Below are positions 1 to 9,665 of a stretch of DNA of 64,000 bases, one piece after another (position 1 is the first letter of the stretch; every line of letters starts with the position of its first letter). Source of the stretch: an uncultured Bacteroidia bacterium (GTDB taxonomy: Bacteria > Bacteroidota > Bacteroidia > Bacteroidales > F082); assembly GCA_902786745.1 (NCBI GenBank), contig CADADR010000012.1, positions 1 to 64,000 on the forward strand, written 5' to 3'. Under the pieces are notes generated by a model, which was not told the origin of the DNA, ran no database searches, and worked only from the letters and a program-made list of their open reading frames with translations. The position numbers were made by a program, and so were the translations under genes.

Positions 1-93
1 ATGAACATGTCACAGTTCACTGCCGGCATGTACATGGTCCGCGTCTACACTGAAAGCGGTGTGACCGTCAAGCGCGTCACTGTCATGCAATAA
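1..93 (+). CDS. C-terminal end of a T9SS-sorted secreted protein (5' truncated)
   Basis: The frame is open from the first base and ends at TAA. It encodes a 30-residue tail with the pattern SQFTAGMYMVRVYTESG...KRVTV, which is the last two strands of a type A T9SS C-terminal sorting domain (GxYxVRV followed by a basic strand). The ATG at base 1 is probably internal, because a complete sorting domain is about 70-80 residues and its YPNP half would lie upstream of the window. The cargo cannot be identified. It shows that T9SS substrates occur at this end of the window too. Confidence 0.75.
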   Translation: MNMSQFTAGMYMVRVYTESGVTVKRVTVMQ

Positions 94-151
94 ATGACAA
101 TCGGTTAATGTAGAGACGGTGTCACGCCGTCTCTACAGCACCGATAAAAAC

Positions 152-183
152 AAGAAAGGCAACCCAATTGGGTTGCCTTTCTT
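152..183. terminator. Bidirectional rho-independent terminator
   Basis: A perfect 14-bp stem (core GAAAGGCAACCC / GGGTTGCCTTTC) with an AATT loop is followed by a T-rich run on the + strand and preceded by an A-rich run. It therefore can end both the + strand T9SS gene and the - strand ABC ATPase gene, which converge here. Confidence 0.85.
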
Positions 184-201
184 TGTTTTGTCTTTTGGGA
201 T

Positions 202-1962
202 TCAATAGGTCTCGTGGATGCCTCGCCCGGGCAATGCGGCGATCAGCTTCTTGGTGTAGGCATTCTGAGGATGCTCGAAGAGCTGGTCGGCATCCTCCAT
301 CTCAACGGGCGTCCCGTTATACATCACCACCACACGATCGCTCATGAAGCGAACTACACTGAGGTCATGCGAGATGAAGATATAGGTAAGATTTCGTTCT
401 TTTTTCAAACGGTTGAGCAGATTGAGGACCTGCGCCTGCACTGACACATCCAAGGCCGATACCGACTCATCACAGATGACCAGACGTGGATTCACCGCCA
501 AAGCGCGCGCGATGCAGATGCGTTGCCGCTGTCCGCCCGAGAACTCATGAGGATACCGATCATAATGCTCGGCTTGAAGTCCCACTTGTTCCAACAGATC
601 ACATACCGCATTCCTACGTTTGCCAGCATCGTTTTCGATGCCATGCACCTGCATGGGCTCGGCGATGGCTTCCCCGATAGTGATGCGTGGGTTGAGAGAA
701 GAGTAGGGGTCTTGAAATACAATCTGTGCCTGTTTTCGGAAGTCGCGCAAGGCTTGACCTTTCAATGCGGTTACTTCTATGCCGTCAAACCACACTTTGC
801 CGCCTGTAGGCTCAACCAAACGCAGGATGCTGCGGCCTAAGGTGGTCTTGCCGCATCCCGACTCGCCAACGAGGCCGAGGGTTTCTCCTTCGTAGACCTC
901 GAGACTTACGTCGTCGACGGCCTTCACATGGCCGTAGACACGACTGAACACGCCTTTACGCAATGGGTACCATGTTTGAAGATGCTCCACTTTTAGTATG
1001 GGCGATTGGCTGTATAGCTGCTTGAGATGCGCTTGACGCTCTTCATCGGTGATTTGCAGGTCTTTCAGTATCTGTTCTTTGCCACCTTGCCATTGCCCGT
1101 CAAGAAACTCTTTGACGACGGGAAGCCGCTTGAGACGCACGTCCATAGGCGGGCGGCAAGCCAAAAGACCTTGCGTGTAAGGATGCTTTGGATGGCTGAG
1201 AATCTGCTGTACGGTGCCGCGTTCCATTATCTCGCCGTTGTGCATGACGGCCACATCGTCAGCAATCTCGGCCACGACGCCGAGGTCATGGGTGATGAAG
1301 ATCATACCCATCCCCGTTTCGGCCTGCAACTGGCGTAAGAGCTTTAGGATTTCGAGCTGCACGGTCACATCCAGGGCCGTGGTGGGCTCGTCGGCAATAA
1401 GAAGCTGAGGTTGGCAGGCGATGGCCATGGCGATCATCACACGTTGTTTCTGTCCGCCCGAGAGCTCATGGGGATAGCTGTCGTAGATGGTTTCCGGCCT
1501 GGGCAACATCACCTGCTTGAAGAGTTTGATGACACGCTCTTTGGCTTCTTTCTTGCTCACAGGTCCCTGAGCCTGTCGAAGGGCCGTCTTGCCTTCATGC
1601 TGCAGTATCATCTCCGACACCTGATAGCCACATTTGTAGACAGGATTCAGAGAGGTCATCGGTTCCTGGAAGATCATGGCGATGCGTTTGCCACGCACCG
1701 TTGCCATCTGACTCTCGTTGAAGTCCTTGATCTCGTCGTCGCCAAGCCGTATGGAATCGGCTTTGATTTGGCTGTTTCTTTCGTTCAGCAGGCGCATGAC
1801 GGCCAACGAACTTACCGACTTGCCCGAACCCGACTCGCCGACCAAACCAAGGGTGCGGCCGGCAAACACCTCCAAGTCGATGCCATGCACGGCTTCGACC
1901 CATTCTTTTTCATGTTTGAAAGAGATTCGGAGGCTTTTAATGGATAACAAGGGCGTCGGCAT
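202..1962 (-). CDS. Fused dipeptide/oligopeptide ABC transporter ATP-binding protein (DppD-DppF type)
   Basis: Two complete ABC ATPase domains lie in one 586-residue chain, where many bacteria use two proteins (DppD and DppF). Domain 1 has Walker A GESGSGKS at residues 42-49, signature LSGGQKQR near 168 and Walker B LLIADEP at 187-193. Domain 2 has Walker A GESGCGKT near 365 and signature FSGGQRQR. Each is followed by the oligopeptide-type C-terminal extension. It would power peptide uptake at the inner membrane; a matching permease lies separately at 8183-9352. Residues 126-134 (TALRQAQGP) are encoded by a dispersed palindromic repeat, in a region between Walker A and the signature that varies in this family, so function is probably kept. 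Confidence 0.93.
   Translation of the reverse strand: MPTPLLSIKSLRISFKHEKEWVEAVHGIDLEVFAGRTLGLVGESGSGKSVSSLAVMRLLNERNSQIKADSIRLGDDEIKDFNESQMATVRGKRIAMIFQEPMTSLNPVYKCGYQVSEMILQHEGKTALRQAQGPVSKKEAKERVIKLFKQVMLPRPETIYDSYPHELSGGQKQRVMIAMAIACQPQLLIADEPTTALDVTVQLEILKLLRQLQAETGMGMIFITHDLGVVAEIADDVAVMHNGEIMERGTVQQILSHPKHPYTQGLLACRPPMDVRLKRLPVVKEFLDGQWQGGKEQILKDLQITDEERQAHLKQLYSQSPILKVEHLQTWYPLRKGVFSRVYGHVKAVDDVSLEVYEGETLGLVGESGCGKTTLGRSILRLVEPTGGKVWFDGIEVTALKGQALRDFRKQAQIVFQDPYSSLNPRITIGEAIAEPMQVHGIENDAGKRRNAVCDLLEQVGLQAEHYDRYPHEFSGGQRQRICIARALAVNPRLVICDESVSALDVSVQAQVLNLLNRLKKERNLTYIFISHDLSVVRFMSDRVVVMYNGTPVEMEDADQLFEHPQNAYTKKLIAALPGRGIHETY
1562..1585. repeat. Short palindromic repeat, copy 1, in frame inside the ABC ATPase gene
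   Basis: This copy of the dispersed 24-bp repeat has the core CCCTTCGACAGGCTCAGGG (on the - strand here). Read in the gene's frame it encodes ALRQAQGP. Other copies are at 8915-8938, 24118-24141, 35640-35663 and 50570-50593, with degenerate ones near 24315 and 32029-32066. The outer GGYCC/GGGCC ends are complementary, so it is an imperfect inverted repeat. Confidence 0.85.
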
Positions 1963-1979
1963 CTATCGCAAATTTGTGG

Positions 1980-1987
1980 CAAAGGTA
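1980..1987 (-). promoter_or_regulatory. -7 box of the ABC ATPase gene
   Basis: TACCTTTG on the - strand matches the Bacteroidota consensus TAnnTTTG and lies 17 bp before the start codon. It is back to back with the -7 box of the divergent M64 peptidase gene (2001-2008). No good -33 TTG could be placed. Confidence 0.55.
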
Positions 1988-2000
1988 TTGAAAAAATATC

Positions 2001-2008
2001 TACTTTTG
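2001..2008 (+). promoter_or_regulatory. -7 box of the M64 peptidase gene
   Basis: TACTTTTG matches the Bacteroidota TAnnTTTG box exactly and lies 16 bp before the ATG at 2025, giving a very short leader. The divergent box at 1980-1987 serves the ABC ATPase gene. Confidence 0.6.
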
Positions 2009-2024
2009 TAAAAAATATCTAGTC

Positions 2025-3293
2025 ATGAAAAAGACAATGTTACTGTTCCTTGCCCTGCTTCCCATAATGGCCTGGGCCCAGTTTGATGCCTATTTCAGCG
2101 AATCCTCCTTGCGCGTCGACTATTGCCTGACGGGCAACAGCAAGGAGACTTCGTTTTCGCTCAAGGAACTCATTCACGAGCCCTATTGGAGTGGCTCGAA
2201 GACCAACCTCATCGACAACCTGGAGTTCGGAAGCTATATCGTCAAGGTGTTTGAGGCGGGGACGGACCATCTCTTGTTCTCCAAAGGCTATCAGAACCTT
2301 TATGGCGAATGGCAGACCACTGACGAAGCCAAGCAGGTCACCAAGACCTTCGACGAGTCGGTCGTTGTGCCTTTCCCCAAGGTGAAGATTGATATTGCTT
2401 TATGTTACAAGACCTGGGAGGGTGAACTCAAGGAAGGCATGCGCTTTAGCGTCAGCCCTACGGACTATTTCATCCGCGACTACGACAAGCTTGACTTGCC
2501 TGTCTATGAGGCATGGATTGGCAACAAAGACATTACCAAAGCTGTCGACATCGTCATCCTTCCCGAAGGCTACACCCAAGCCGAGATGGGCAAGTTCATT
2601 AAAGACTGCGACTTCTTCGTGAAGAGCATGTTCAGCTATGCGCCTTACGATCGGTATCGCGAGAGCTTCAATATCCGTGGGGTGATGGCGCCATCGGTTG
2701 AGAGCGGCTGCACCATGCCTGGCGACCATATCTACAAGAATACGGCCATGCGCTTCAGCTTCTGGACGTTCGACTCGGAACGTTATTGCATGAGCACCGA
2801 CAACCGCGACATCCGTGACTTGGCGGGTCAGGTGCCTTACGACCAGATTTACATCCTCATCAACACGGAGAAATATGGTGGTGGCGGTATTTATAATTTC
2901 TACTGCTCCAGCGCCAGCAGCAATGGCTTCTCGAGCGATGTCATCATCCATGAGTTTGGGCACGGCTTTGCGGGCTTGGCCGACGAATACTACAATGACG
3001 ACACCTACGGCGACATGTATAACAACGACTTGGAGCCTTGGGAACCCAATATCACCACGCTGGTCGACTTCGATGCGAAGTGGAAGGATATGGTGGACAA
3101 GAAGACTCCCGTCCCGACGCCGCGTGAGAAGAAATATGAAAGCACGATAGGCGTCTTCGAAGGCGGAGGCTATGAGGCCGAGGGCGTCTACAGCCCCCAC
3201 ATGGATTGCCTGATGAAGACCTTCAACGGCCATGAGTTTTGTCCCGTCTGTCAACGTGCCATTGAACGGATGATTTTATATTATTCAAAATAA
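2025..3293 (+). CDS. Secreted M64-family (IgA peptidase-like) zinc metallopeptidase
   Basis: A signal peptide (MKKTMLLFLALLPIMAWAQ) starts the 422-residue protein. A beta-rich N-terminal domain (about 20-160) is followed by the M64 domain, opening with VDIVILPEGYTQAEMGKF. The zinc-binding HEFGH is at residues 309-313, followed by the family hallmark FAGLADEYY. M64 peptidases include the Clostridium ramosum IgA peptidase, but most gut Bacteroidota members have no known substrate, so IgA cleavage is not implied. No T9SS sorting domain is present, so periplasmic or simple Sec export is likely. The gene is monocistronic behind its own promoter. Confidence 0.88.
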   Translation: MKKTMLLFLALLPIMAWAQFDAYFSESSLRVDYCLTGNSKETSFSLKELIHEPYWSGSKTNLIDNLEFGSYIVKVFEAGTDHLLFSKGYQNLYGEWQTTDEAKQVTKTFDESVVVPFPKVKIDIALCYKTWEGELKEGMRFSVSPTDYFIRDYDKLDLPVYEAWIGNKDITKAVDIVILPEGYTQAEMGKFIKDCDFFVKSMFSYAPYDRYRESFNIRGVMAPSVESGCTMPGDHIYKNTAMRFSFWTFDSERYCMSTDNRDIRDLAGQVPYDQIYILINTEKYGGGGIYNFYCSSASSNGFSSDVIIHEFGHGFAGLADEYYNDDTYGDMYNNDLEPWEPNITTLVDFDAKWKDMVDKKTPVPTPREKKYESTIGVFEGGGYEAEGVYSPHMDCLMKTFNGHEFCPVCQRAIERMILYYSK

Positions 3294-3311
3294 AACGAAT
3301 GGAATATAATA

Positions 3312-3333
3312 GGGCAGACACATAGGTCTGCCC
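3312..3333. repeat. Intergenic hairpin repeat (GGGCAGAC...GTCTGCCC)
   Basis: A perfect 8-bp stem with a six-base loop is followed by CCTACTCTAAACTCTAAAC, a sequence of the same kind as the run before def (10073-10104). It has no T tract, so it is more like a dispersed hairpin repeat than a terminator. It directly precedes the TTG start of cvpA. Confidence 0.6.
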
Positions 3334-3352
3334 CTACTCTAAACTCTAAACT

Positions 3353-3898
3353 TTGAACTATCTGGATATCATCATCGCCATCATCCTGCTTCTTTTTGGG
3401 GTCAAGGGTTTCCGCAAAGGCCTCATTATTGAAGTGGTCACCTTATTGGCTTTTGCCGTGGGCATCTATGGCGCGATGCATTTCTCCGACTTCACTGCTG
3501 AGCATTTGAAGGAATTCATGGAGATCAATCCGAAATACCTCAACACTACGGCTTTTGTGCTCACCTTTATCCTGTTGGTCATCTTGGTGAATATCATTGG
3601 AAGGATGGTGACCAAGCTGATTCAGGCTATGAATTTGGGCTTTTTCAACAAATTGGGTGGCGCGCTGTTTGGCATGGCCAAAGGTGTGCTGCTCTGCAGC
3701 ATCATGGTCATGGTGCTCAACAACTTCCAGCTGATTGGCATTGTGAAGCCTGAGGTAAGGGAACAATCCAAGCTCTATCCTTACATCGAAGAGACGGTAC
3801 CCTATGTCTATAGAGGCTTTGACCTGGTGAAAGGCTATGTCAACGACTTGCAAAACGAAGAAGAGGAGCCCTCGCAGGCCCCTCTCCAAACCGTTTAG
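3353..3898 (+). CDS. cvpA: CvpA family inner-membrane protein
   Basis: This is a 181-residue protein with four hydrophobic segments, starting NYLDIIIAIILLLFGVKGFRKGLI, the classic CvpA opening (GxxKGFxxG). CvpA proteins are inner-membrane proteins first linked to colicin V production; their wider role concerns envelope homeostasis. The start is TTG: the reading frame has no ATG before the conserved first helix, and TTG-AAC-TAT-CTG reproduces the family N terminus. The C-terminal tail is acidic (NEEEEPSQAP). It follows an intergenic hairpin repeat and converges with the DUF4294 gene. Confidence 0.85.
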   Translation: MNYLDIIIAIILLLFGVKGFRKGLIIEVVTLLAFAVGIYGAMHFSDFTAEHLKEFMEINPKYLNTTAFVLTFILLVILVNIIGRMVTKLIQAMNLGFFNKLGGALFGMAKGVLLCSIMVMVLNNFQLIGIVKPEVREQSKLYPYIEETVPYVYRGFDLVKGYVNDLQNEEEEPSQAPLQTV

Positions 3899-3916
3899 TT
3901 TTATAATATCCTCCTT

Positions 3917-4618
3917 TTAAATCACACCGCGGTCCAGCAAGGTCATGATGGTCTCGATTTCATCGTCTTCGGGATTATGCTGGGGGTCATATTCTGTCTT
4001 CAAGTTATAGCCCCACAGGCGGGCAAAGCCTTGGTAGAAGAAGGCGCGCACCTTGCCTCGCAGCTCCTGTACCACTTTGTAGCTGGTGTTGCCGGTCTCG
4101 CGGTCGATGAGGCGGACGAGGATAAGGCCTTGCGTGATGGTCAGGTTCTTCAGTTCCTCGGTGTATTGTTCGGTGATCTCCGTCTCGGCCTGTTTCATCA
4201 GGCGGTTGCGTTCCGTTTTGCTGGGGATGTTGGCCAAGAGGGAGTCATACTCTTGCATCTTTGTCCCGGCCAGCTTTGCGTAAGGATACACTTTCTTCAC
4301 GTTGTTGGCCAGACGGCGTCCCTTGTTCGTCTCGATGATTTGCAGGTAACGTTGCATCAGGTCGATGTCAACTTCGGGCAAGTATACGATGAGGGTGGTA
4401 TCGCCATTCTCTTCGATGCGGCCATAAACCACGGAGCCTTTGACGGGTTCGGTGGGATTCGAAAAGTCGACCACCGACGACTTGGGTTGGGCGTCCTGCT
4501 TTTTGACGAGCACCACTTTCTTTCTTGTGGGGTCGACCTTGGAAATCATCTGGGCAAAACTGGTCAGGCTCATCAAGGCAATCAGGGCAACTAAGACTAT
4601 TCTTTTCATGACGTTCAC
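3917..4618 (-). CDS. DUF4294 secreted protein
   Basis: A 233-residue protein with a signal peptide (ending MSLTSFAQ). The mature part has the Bacteroidota DUF4294 pattern: VYGRIEENGDTTLIVYLPEVDI, then RRLANNVKKVYPYAKLAG, LTITQGLILVRLIDRETG, and a C-terminal LWGYNLKTEYDPQ with an acidic end. The family has no established function; it is probably periplasmic. The gene lies downstream of clpX on the same strand, but a terminator (4663-4698) separates them, so it is probably transcribed alone. Confidence 0.82.
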   Translation of the reverse strand: MNVMKRIVLVALIALMSLTSFAQMISKVDPTRKKVVLVKKQDAQPKSSVVDFSNPTEPVKGSVVYGRIEENGDTTLIVYLPEVDIDLMQRYLQIIETNKGRRLANNVKKVYPYAKLAGTKMQEYDSLLANIPSKTERNRLMKQAETEITEQYTEELKNLTITQGLILVRLIDRETGNTSYKVVQELRGKVRAFFYQGFARLWGYNLKTEYDPQHNPEDDEIETIMTLLDRGVI

Positions 4619-4662
4619 TTTTTTCTATTGTTCAACGCTCATGGATATGCAAGTATTGTGCC

Positions 4663-4698
4663 AAAAAAAGCATCGAGCCGAAACCCGATGCTTTTTTT
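4663..4698. terminator. Rho-independent terminator after clpX (bidirectional form)
   Basis: A 13-bp stem (AAAAAAAGCATCG / CGATGCTTTTTTT) with a ten-base loop lies 20 bp beyond the clpX stop in the direction of transcription. It should end the tig-clpP-clpX transcript. Confidence 0.85.
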
Positions 4699-4717
4699 GA
4701 AGAAACTGATTGAAGAA

Positions 4718-5950
<1,233 letters not shown>

Positions 5951-5953
5951 AGA

Positions 5954-6634
5954 TTAAGCTTGTTTGTTTTTGATGAGCACTTCGTCGATCATGCCGTATT
6001 CCTTGGCTTCGGCGGCGGTCATCCAATAGTCGCGGTCGCTGTCGGCCCATACCTTGTCGTAGGTCTGGCCCGAGTGCTTGGCGATGATTTCGTACAGTTC
6101 CTTCTTCAGCTTCTGGATCTCACGTGCCGTGATCTCAATCTCGGTAGCCTGACCTTCCACGCCGCCCATGGGCTGGTGGATCATGATGCGCGAGTGGGGC
6201 AGGGCAGAACGCTTGCCTTTGGTGCCGGCGCACATCAACACGGCGGCCATCGAAGCGGCCATGCCAGTGCAGATGGTGGCCACGTCGGGGCTGATGAACT
6301 GCATGGTGTCGTAGATGCCCAAACCGGCATACACGCTGCCGCCAGGGGAGTTGAGATAGATCTGGATGTCGCGCTTCGAGTCGGTCGACTCAAGGAAGAG
6401 CAACTGGGCTTGGATGATGTTGGCCACATAGTCGTCGATGGCAGTGCCAAGGAAGATGATGCGGTCCATCATCAAGCGGCTGAACACGTCCATTTGGGCG
6501 ACGTTGAGCTGGCGCTCCTCGATGACGGTAGGGCTGATGTAGCCGCTGTTGTTGATCTTGGAGATGTACTGCTCAAGGCCGAGGGTGTTCAAACCGACGT
6601 GCTTGGTTGCATACTTGAAAAATTCGTTATTCAT
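5954..6634 (-). CDS. clpP: ATP-dependent Clp protease proteolytic subunit ClpP
   Basis: ClpP forms the serine-protease double ring used by ClpX. The 226-residue chain has the catalytic serine in GMAASMAA (Ser128), the catalytic histidine in MIHQPMGG (His153), and an aspartate in the DSDRDYWM segment (about residue 202). The substrate-strand loop LNSPGGS is at 95-100. The length exceeds the E. coli protein by about 20 residues at the N terminus, where a short leader may be self-processed. It lies 11 bp after tig and 3 bp before clpX. Confidence 0.97.
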   Translation of the reverse strand: MNNEFFKYATKHVGLNTLGLEQYISKINNSGYISPTVIEERQLNVAQMDVFSRLMMDRIIFLGTAIDDYVANIIQAQLLFLESTDSKRDIQIYLNSPGGSVYAGLGIYDTMQFISPDVATICTGMAASMAAVLMCAGTKGKRSALPHSRIMIHQPMGGVEGQATEIEITAREIQKLKKELYEIIAKHSGQTYDKVWADSDRDYWMTAAEAKEYGMIDEVLIKNKQA

Positions 6635-6645
6635 GGTGTGTTGGT

Positions 6646-8010
6646 TTATTTCTTTTTCTTTTTGCCATCACCTTCCAGCTTCTTCATGAAATCGGCAGGG
6701 CTGGTCTCAGTATAGTTGATGTTCATCTTACCCTTCAGGAAGGCAGTCATCTTGATGTCGGCCAGTTGGTTCTTGAGTTGCTCCACCTGCTTGCCGTCCT
6801 TGAGGTAGTTGGCGGCAATCTTGTCGAGGTTGGCCTTCATGTCGTCTTCGAGGGAGGCGTAGTCGATGCCAGGGAAGATCTGCTTCAGCACGAAGTCCTT
6901 CACTTCCTCGTCCTTGATGATGAGTTCGGGGTGGGCTTTCACGATGCTGTCTTCGATGAGCTGCCAACGCAGACCCTTCACGTATTCTTTCTCGTAGTTC
7001 TTCTCCACGTCCTCGGGGGTGATGTTGCCTTGGCTGTTCTCGACGATCCAACGCTTCATGAAGGTGTCGGGCAGGTCAAACTTGACGGCGGCCACCAGTT
7101 CGTCAATCATCTTGTTGAAGAGGATGGGGTCGGTCTCGGCTTCATGCTGCTTCTCCATCTCGGCCTTGACAGCGGCTTTGAAGGCGTCGAGGTCCTTGAT
7201 GTCCTTCTTGGGGAAGATCTTCTCGAAGAACTCCTCGTTCAGTTCGGGCTTCTCGTTGCGGATGGCATCGTCGATGATGATGTTGAAGTCGCTGGCGGCG
7301 GGGGCGTCGTTACCCAAAACCTTGGCAGCTTCCTCTTCCGAACCGAACACCTTGGCGAAGTTGACGACGAACTCAGAACCCACTTCCTTGTCGATGAATT
7401 TCTTGCGTTGGGTCTTGTTCTTGATTTGGCTCATATTGAAGTAGACGCCGTCTTTCTCGTAGCCGCCTTCCACTTCCTTGCCGTTCTTGGCTTCGCGGAT
7501 CTTGATCTCGAGGCGATCGTCTTCGCCAACGGTCTCAGGATGGCTCGTGTTGGGGTTGCGCTGTTGGAGGTCTTCGATAACCTTGTCCACTTCCTCGTCG
7601 GTGGGAACGATATGGTAGAAGTCGACCATCGTGTTGGTGAAGTCGACGTTGATTTCGGGACGCAGGGCAGCCTCGAAGTAGAAATCGATGTTGTCTTCCT
7701 TCTCAAGGTCGGTAGGCTGCTGCAGCTCGGTGTCGTTGAGCGGATAACCCAGCAGGTCGAGCTTGTTGTCAAAGATATGCTTGTTGAGGTTGTCAGAAAC
7801 GATGTTGTTCAGAGCTTCCATCTTTGCGCTGGCACCATACATTTTCTTGATCATGCCCATGGGTACCATACCGGGACGGAAACCAGGGACATTGGCCTTG
7901 TGGCGCATCTGTCTCAAGGTCTTTTCAACCATTTCTTCGTAGTCTGCTTTCTCAACGTTGATTTTGATGGAGATCAGGTTGTCTCCTTTTTTGCTTTGTG
8001 TGATGTTCAT
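6646..8010 (-). CDS. tig: Trigger factor (ribosome-associated chaperone/prolyl isomerase)
   Basis: Trigger factor binds the ribosome exit tunnel and protects nascent chains. The N-terminal domain carries the ribosome-binding loop GFRPGMVPMGMIKKMYG (about residues 42-58). A degenerate FKBP-like central domain and the helical arm domain follow, with a lysine-rich end (GDGKKKKK). At 454 residues it is somewhat longer than the E. coli protein (432). It is the first protein gene of the operon with clpP and clpX, and tRNA-Leu lies just upstream on the same strand. Confidence 0.95.
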   Translation of the reverse strand: MNITQSKKGDNLISIKINVEKADYEEMVEKTLRQMRHKANVPGFRPGMVPMGMIKKMYGASAKMEALNNIVSDNLNKHIFDNKLDLLGYPLNDTELQQPTDLEKEDNIDFYFEAALRPEINVDFTNTMVDFYHIVPTDEEVDKVIEDLQQRNPNTSHPETVGEDDRLEIKIREAKNGKEVEGGYEKDGVYFNMSQIKNKTQRKKFIDKEVGSEFVVNFAKVFGSEEEAAKVLGNDAPAASDFNIIIDDAIRNEKPELNEEFFEKIFPKKDIKDLDAFKAAVKAEMEKQHEAETDPILFNKMIDELVAAVKFDLPDTFMKRWIVENSQGNITPEDVEKNYEKEYVKGLRWQLIEDSIVKAHPELIIKDEEVKDFVLKQIFPGIDYASLEDDMKANLDKIAANYLKDGKQVEQLKNQLADIKMTAFLKGKMNINYTETSPADFMKKLEGDGKKKKK

Positions 8011-8037
8011 TTTAATATATTGATTTTCTGTAACTTG

Positions 8038-8119
8038 TGCGGATGAAGGGACTCGAACCCTTACTTCGTGAGAAACTAGATCCTAAGTCTAGCGCGTCTA
8101 CCAATTCCGCCACACCCGC
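8038..8119 (-). tRNA. tRNA-Leu, anticodon TAG (reads CUA/CUN)
   Basis: On the - strand the sequence folds as an 82-nt class II tRNA. The acceptor stem is GCGGGTG/CATCCGC with discriminator A, the D arm is GGCGGAATTGGTAGAC, the anticodon stem-loop CTAGA-CTTAGGA-TCTAG gives TAG, a variable arm follows, and the T arm is GGGTTCGAGTCCC. CCA is not encoded. It sits between a TATCTTTG promoter and tig, so the two may be cotranscribed. Confidence 0.95.
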
Positions 8120-8144
8120 GCATGTGGTTGCGTTTTTTAGGGCG

Positions 8145-8152
8145 CAAAGATA
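8145..8152 (-). promoter_or_regulatory. -7 box upstream of tRNA-Leu and tig-clpP-clpX
   Basis: TATCTTTG on the - strand, 25 bp before the mature tRNA 5' end. No other TAnnTTTG was noticed between tRNA-Leu and tig, so this may drive the whole unit. Confidence 0.55.
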
Positions 8153-8182
8153 CAACAATTTATTTAATAAGGTGTAAAAAAC

Positions 8183-9352
8183 TTAGTTCTTCACGTCCAA
8201 AGCCTCACGCAATGCGTTGCCGATGAGCATAAAGGCTAGTACCAAGAGCATGATGGCGATGCCAGGCAGGATGGCCAGATAGGCCGCGTCGAGGATGATG
8301 AAGGCGTAGTTTTCCTTGATCATGCTGCCCCATGAAGGCATGGGAGGCTGCACACCGATGCCCAAGAAACTCAAGCCTGCTTCAAGCAGGATGGCCGAGG
8401 CGAAGTTGGCCGCTGACACCACGATGATGGGGTTGAGGATGTTGGGCAGGATATGACGGAAGATGATACGCAGGTCCTTGAAGCCCAAGGCACGACCTGC
8501 CTCTACGAAGGTGGTCTCACGGATGGAGAGAATCTGTCCACGGACGATGCGCGCCACCTCCACCCACATGGTCAGCCCCACGGCGATGAACACCTGCGCG
8601 ATGCCCTTGCCCAAGGCAAAAGTGATGGCGATGACGAGCAATAGGGTAGGGATGGACCACACCACGTTGATGAACCACACCACCGCGTCGTCGACTTTGC
8701 CACGGAAAAAGCCGCCCAGACTGCCCATCACGATACCGATCATCAGGCTGAGCAACACGGCGATGAAGCCTACGCAAAGGCTGATGCGACTGCCCAAGAC
8801 CAAACGGCTGAGGAAGTCGCGGCCAAACTGGTCAGTGCCCAAAAGGAACTTGCGATGTTTTACGCAATGGCTCCTGATATAGGCGTCGGCTTCTTCATCA
8901 GAATCAAAAGCAAAGGTCCCTGAGCCTGCCGAAGGGCCGACTTGTATTAATTCTTGATTGTCAATGATTTCTGTTCTTTGGTTTACGCTCTCTTCTGATT
9001 GGTAGAGATATACTGTAGTGGCCTGAGCGTCGACGTGTATGCTGTCGAAAGGCAGGTAGATGACATCGTCGGGACGGCCGTTGAACAAGAACTGGAAAAA
9101 CGGCGTTTTAGGGCTGGGGTTTTCTTTTGGAATCATCAGCATGTCGACCTCAAAACCGGGTTTCTTGGTGCTGATTTCAAGGATCTGCCTGTTGGCGTTG
9201 GGCGTTTTGTCGGGGATGATGAGGTAGGCAAACAAGGCCAAGAAAGCCCAAAGGAGCACGAAGCCACAGGAAATCATTCCGAGTTTGTTGCTGCGGAATC
9301 GTTTCCAAGCCAATGCCCTTGGGGATTGCTGTTGTGTCGGCTTGCCATCCAT
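8183..9352 (-). CDS. Peptide ABC transporter permease (DppC/OppC type)
   Basis: This is an inner-membrane permease of 389 residues. The first membrane helix is near 27-46, and a long extracytoplasmic segment (about 50-155) precedes the DppC signature LLGTDQFGRDFLSRLVLGSR. Four or five further helices follow, with the ATPase-docking EAA loop EAGRALGFKDLRIIFRHILP. Usual DppC is about 300 residues; the extra length lies in the periplasmic segment. Residues 139-146 (GPSAGSGT) are encoded by the dispersed palindromic repeat. The likely ATPase partner is the fused protein at 202-1962. The other permease and the binding protein are not in the window. Confidence 0.9.
   Translation of the reverse strand: MDGKPTQQQSPRALAWKRFRSNKLGMISCGFVLLWAFLALFAYLIIPDKTPNANRQILEISTKKPGFEVDMLMIPKENPSPKTPFFQFLFNGRPDDVIYLPFDSIHVDAQATTVYLYQSEESVNQRTEIIDNQELIQVGPSAGSGTFAFDSDEEADAYIRSHCVKHRKFLLGTDQFGRDFLSRLVLGSRISLCVGFIAVLLSLMIGIVMGSLGGFFRGKVDDAVVWFINVVWSIPTLLLVIAITFALGKGIAQVFIAVGLTMWVEVARIVRGQILSIRETTFVEAGRALGFKDLRIIFRHILPNILNPIIVVSAANFASAILLEAGLSFLGIGVQPPMPSWGSMIKENYAFIILDAAYLAILPGIAIMLLVLAFMLIGNALREALDVKN
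8915..8938. repeat. Short palindromic repeat, copy 2, in frame inside the permease gene
   Basis: The copy has one base change from the commonest form (GCAGGC for ACAGGC on the coding strand). In frame it encodes GPSAGSGT in the periplasmic loop. Confidence 0.85.
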
Positions 9353-9374
9353 GATGCGTCTGCGTTTGAGCCGT

Positions 9375-9382
9375 CAAAAATA
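9375..9382 (-). promoter_or_regulatory. -7 box of the DppC-type permease gene
   Basis: TATTTTTG on the - strand lies 22 bp upstream of the start codon and matches TAnnTTTG. Confidence 0.5.
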
Positions 9383-9465
9383 CGGAATTCGCCCCTGATT
9401 TCGAGGTGAAAATGAAAAAAATGAAAATTTTGCTTGAAATTAGTCGCCGTTTTGGAAAAAAGTAG

Positions 9466-9473
9466 TATTTTTG
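9466..9473 (+). promoter_or_regulatory. -7 box of the tRNA-His gene
   Basis: TATTTTTG lies 28 bp upstream of the tRNA and matches TAnnTTTG. Confidence 0.5.
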
Positions 9474-9501
9474 CAGCCGATTTCGCAGATGCGGAACAGA
9501 T

Positions 9502-9576
9502 GGTGGGTGTAGCTCAGCTGGTTAGAGTACCGGATTGTGGTTCCGAGGGTCGTGGGTTCGAATCCCATCTCCCACC
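9502..9576 (+). tRNA. tRNA-His, anticodon GTG
   Basis: The cloverleaf has the histidine-specific extra G at position -1 (9502) facing C73 (9576). The D arm is GCTCAGCTGGTTAGAGT, the anticodon loop TTGTGGT carries GTG, and the T arm contains GGTTCGAATCC. Acceptor GTGGGTG faces CTCCCAC with one T-T mismatch. A full CCA is not encoded. Confidence 0.94.
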
Positions 9577-9583
9577 CAGAAGG

Positions 9584-9609
9584 AAGAGGCTCATGAGGGC
9601 CTCTTTTTT
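9584..9609 (+). terminator. Terminator after tRNA-His
   Basis: Arms AAGAGGC and GCCTCTT enclose an eight-base loop and run into six T residues, seven bases after the tRNA ends. Confidence 0.75.
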
Positions 9610-9639
9610 GTTTTAGGGGCTTGGAAAGCAAAAAATGTG

Positions 9640-9647
9640 TACTTTTG
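9640..9647 (+). promoter_or_regulatory. -7 box of ruvX-def operon
   Basis: TACTTTTG 18 bp upstream of the ruvX ATG, with a possible -33 TTG at 9621-9623. Confidence 0.6.
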
Positions 9648-9665
9648 CACCTTAATTAGAAGGAC

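Noticed and set aside
2025..3293. Calling the M64 peptidase a proven IgA protease
   Set aside because: Only the family and active-site motif are visible; most members have no known substrate.
6766..8046. 426-residue open frame on the + strand opposite tig
   Set aside because: It is a mirror of the trigger factor codons (runs of Val, Leu and Asp), with no start context or family signal. Similar long antisense frames opposite the M64 gene, gldA, metK, tsf and the IgGFc-like gene were rejected for the same reason.
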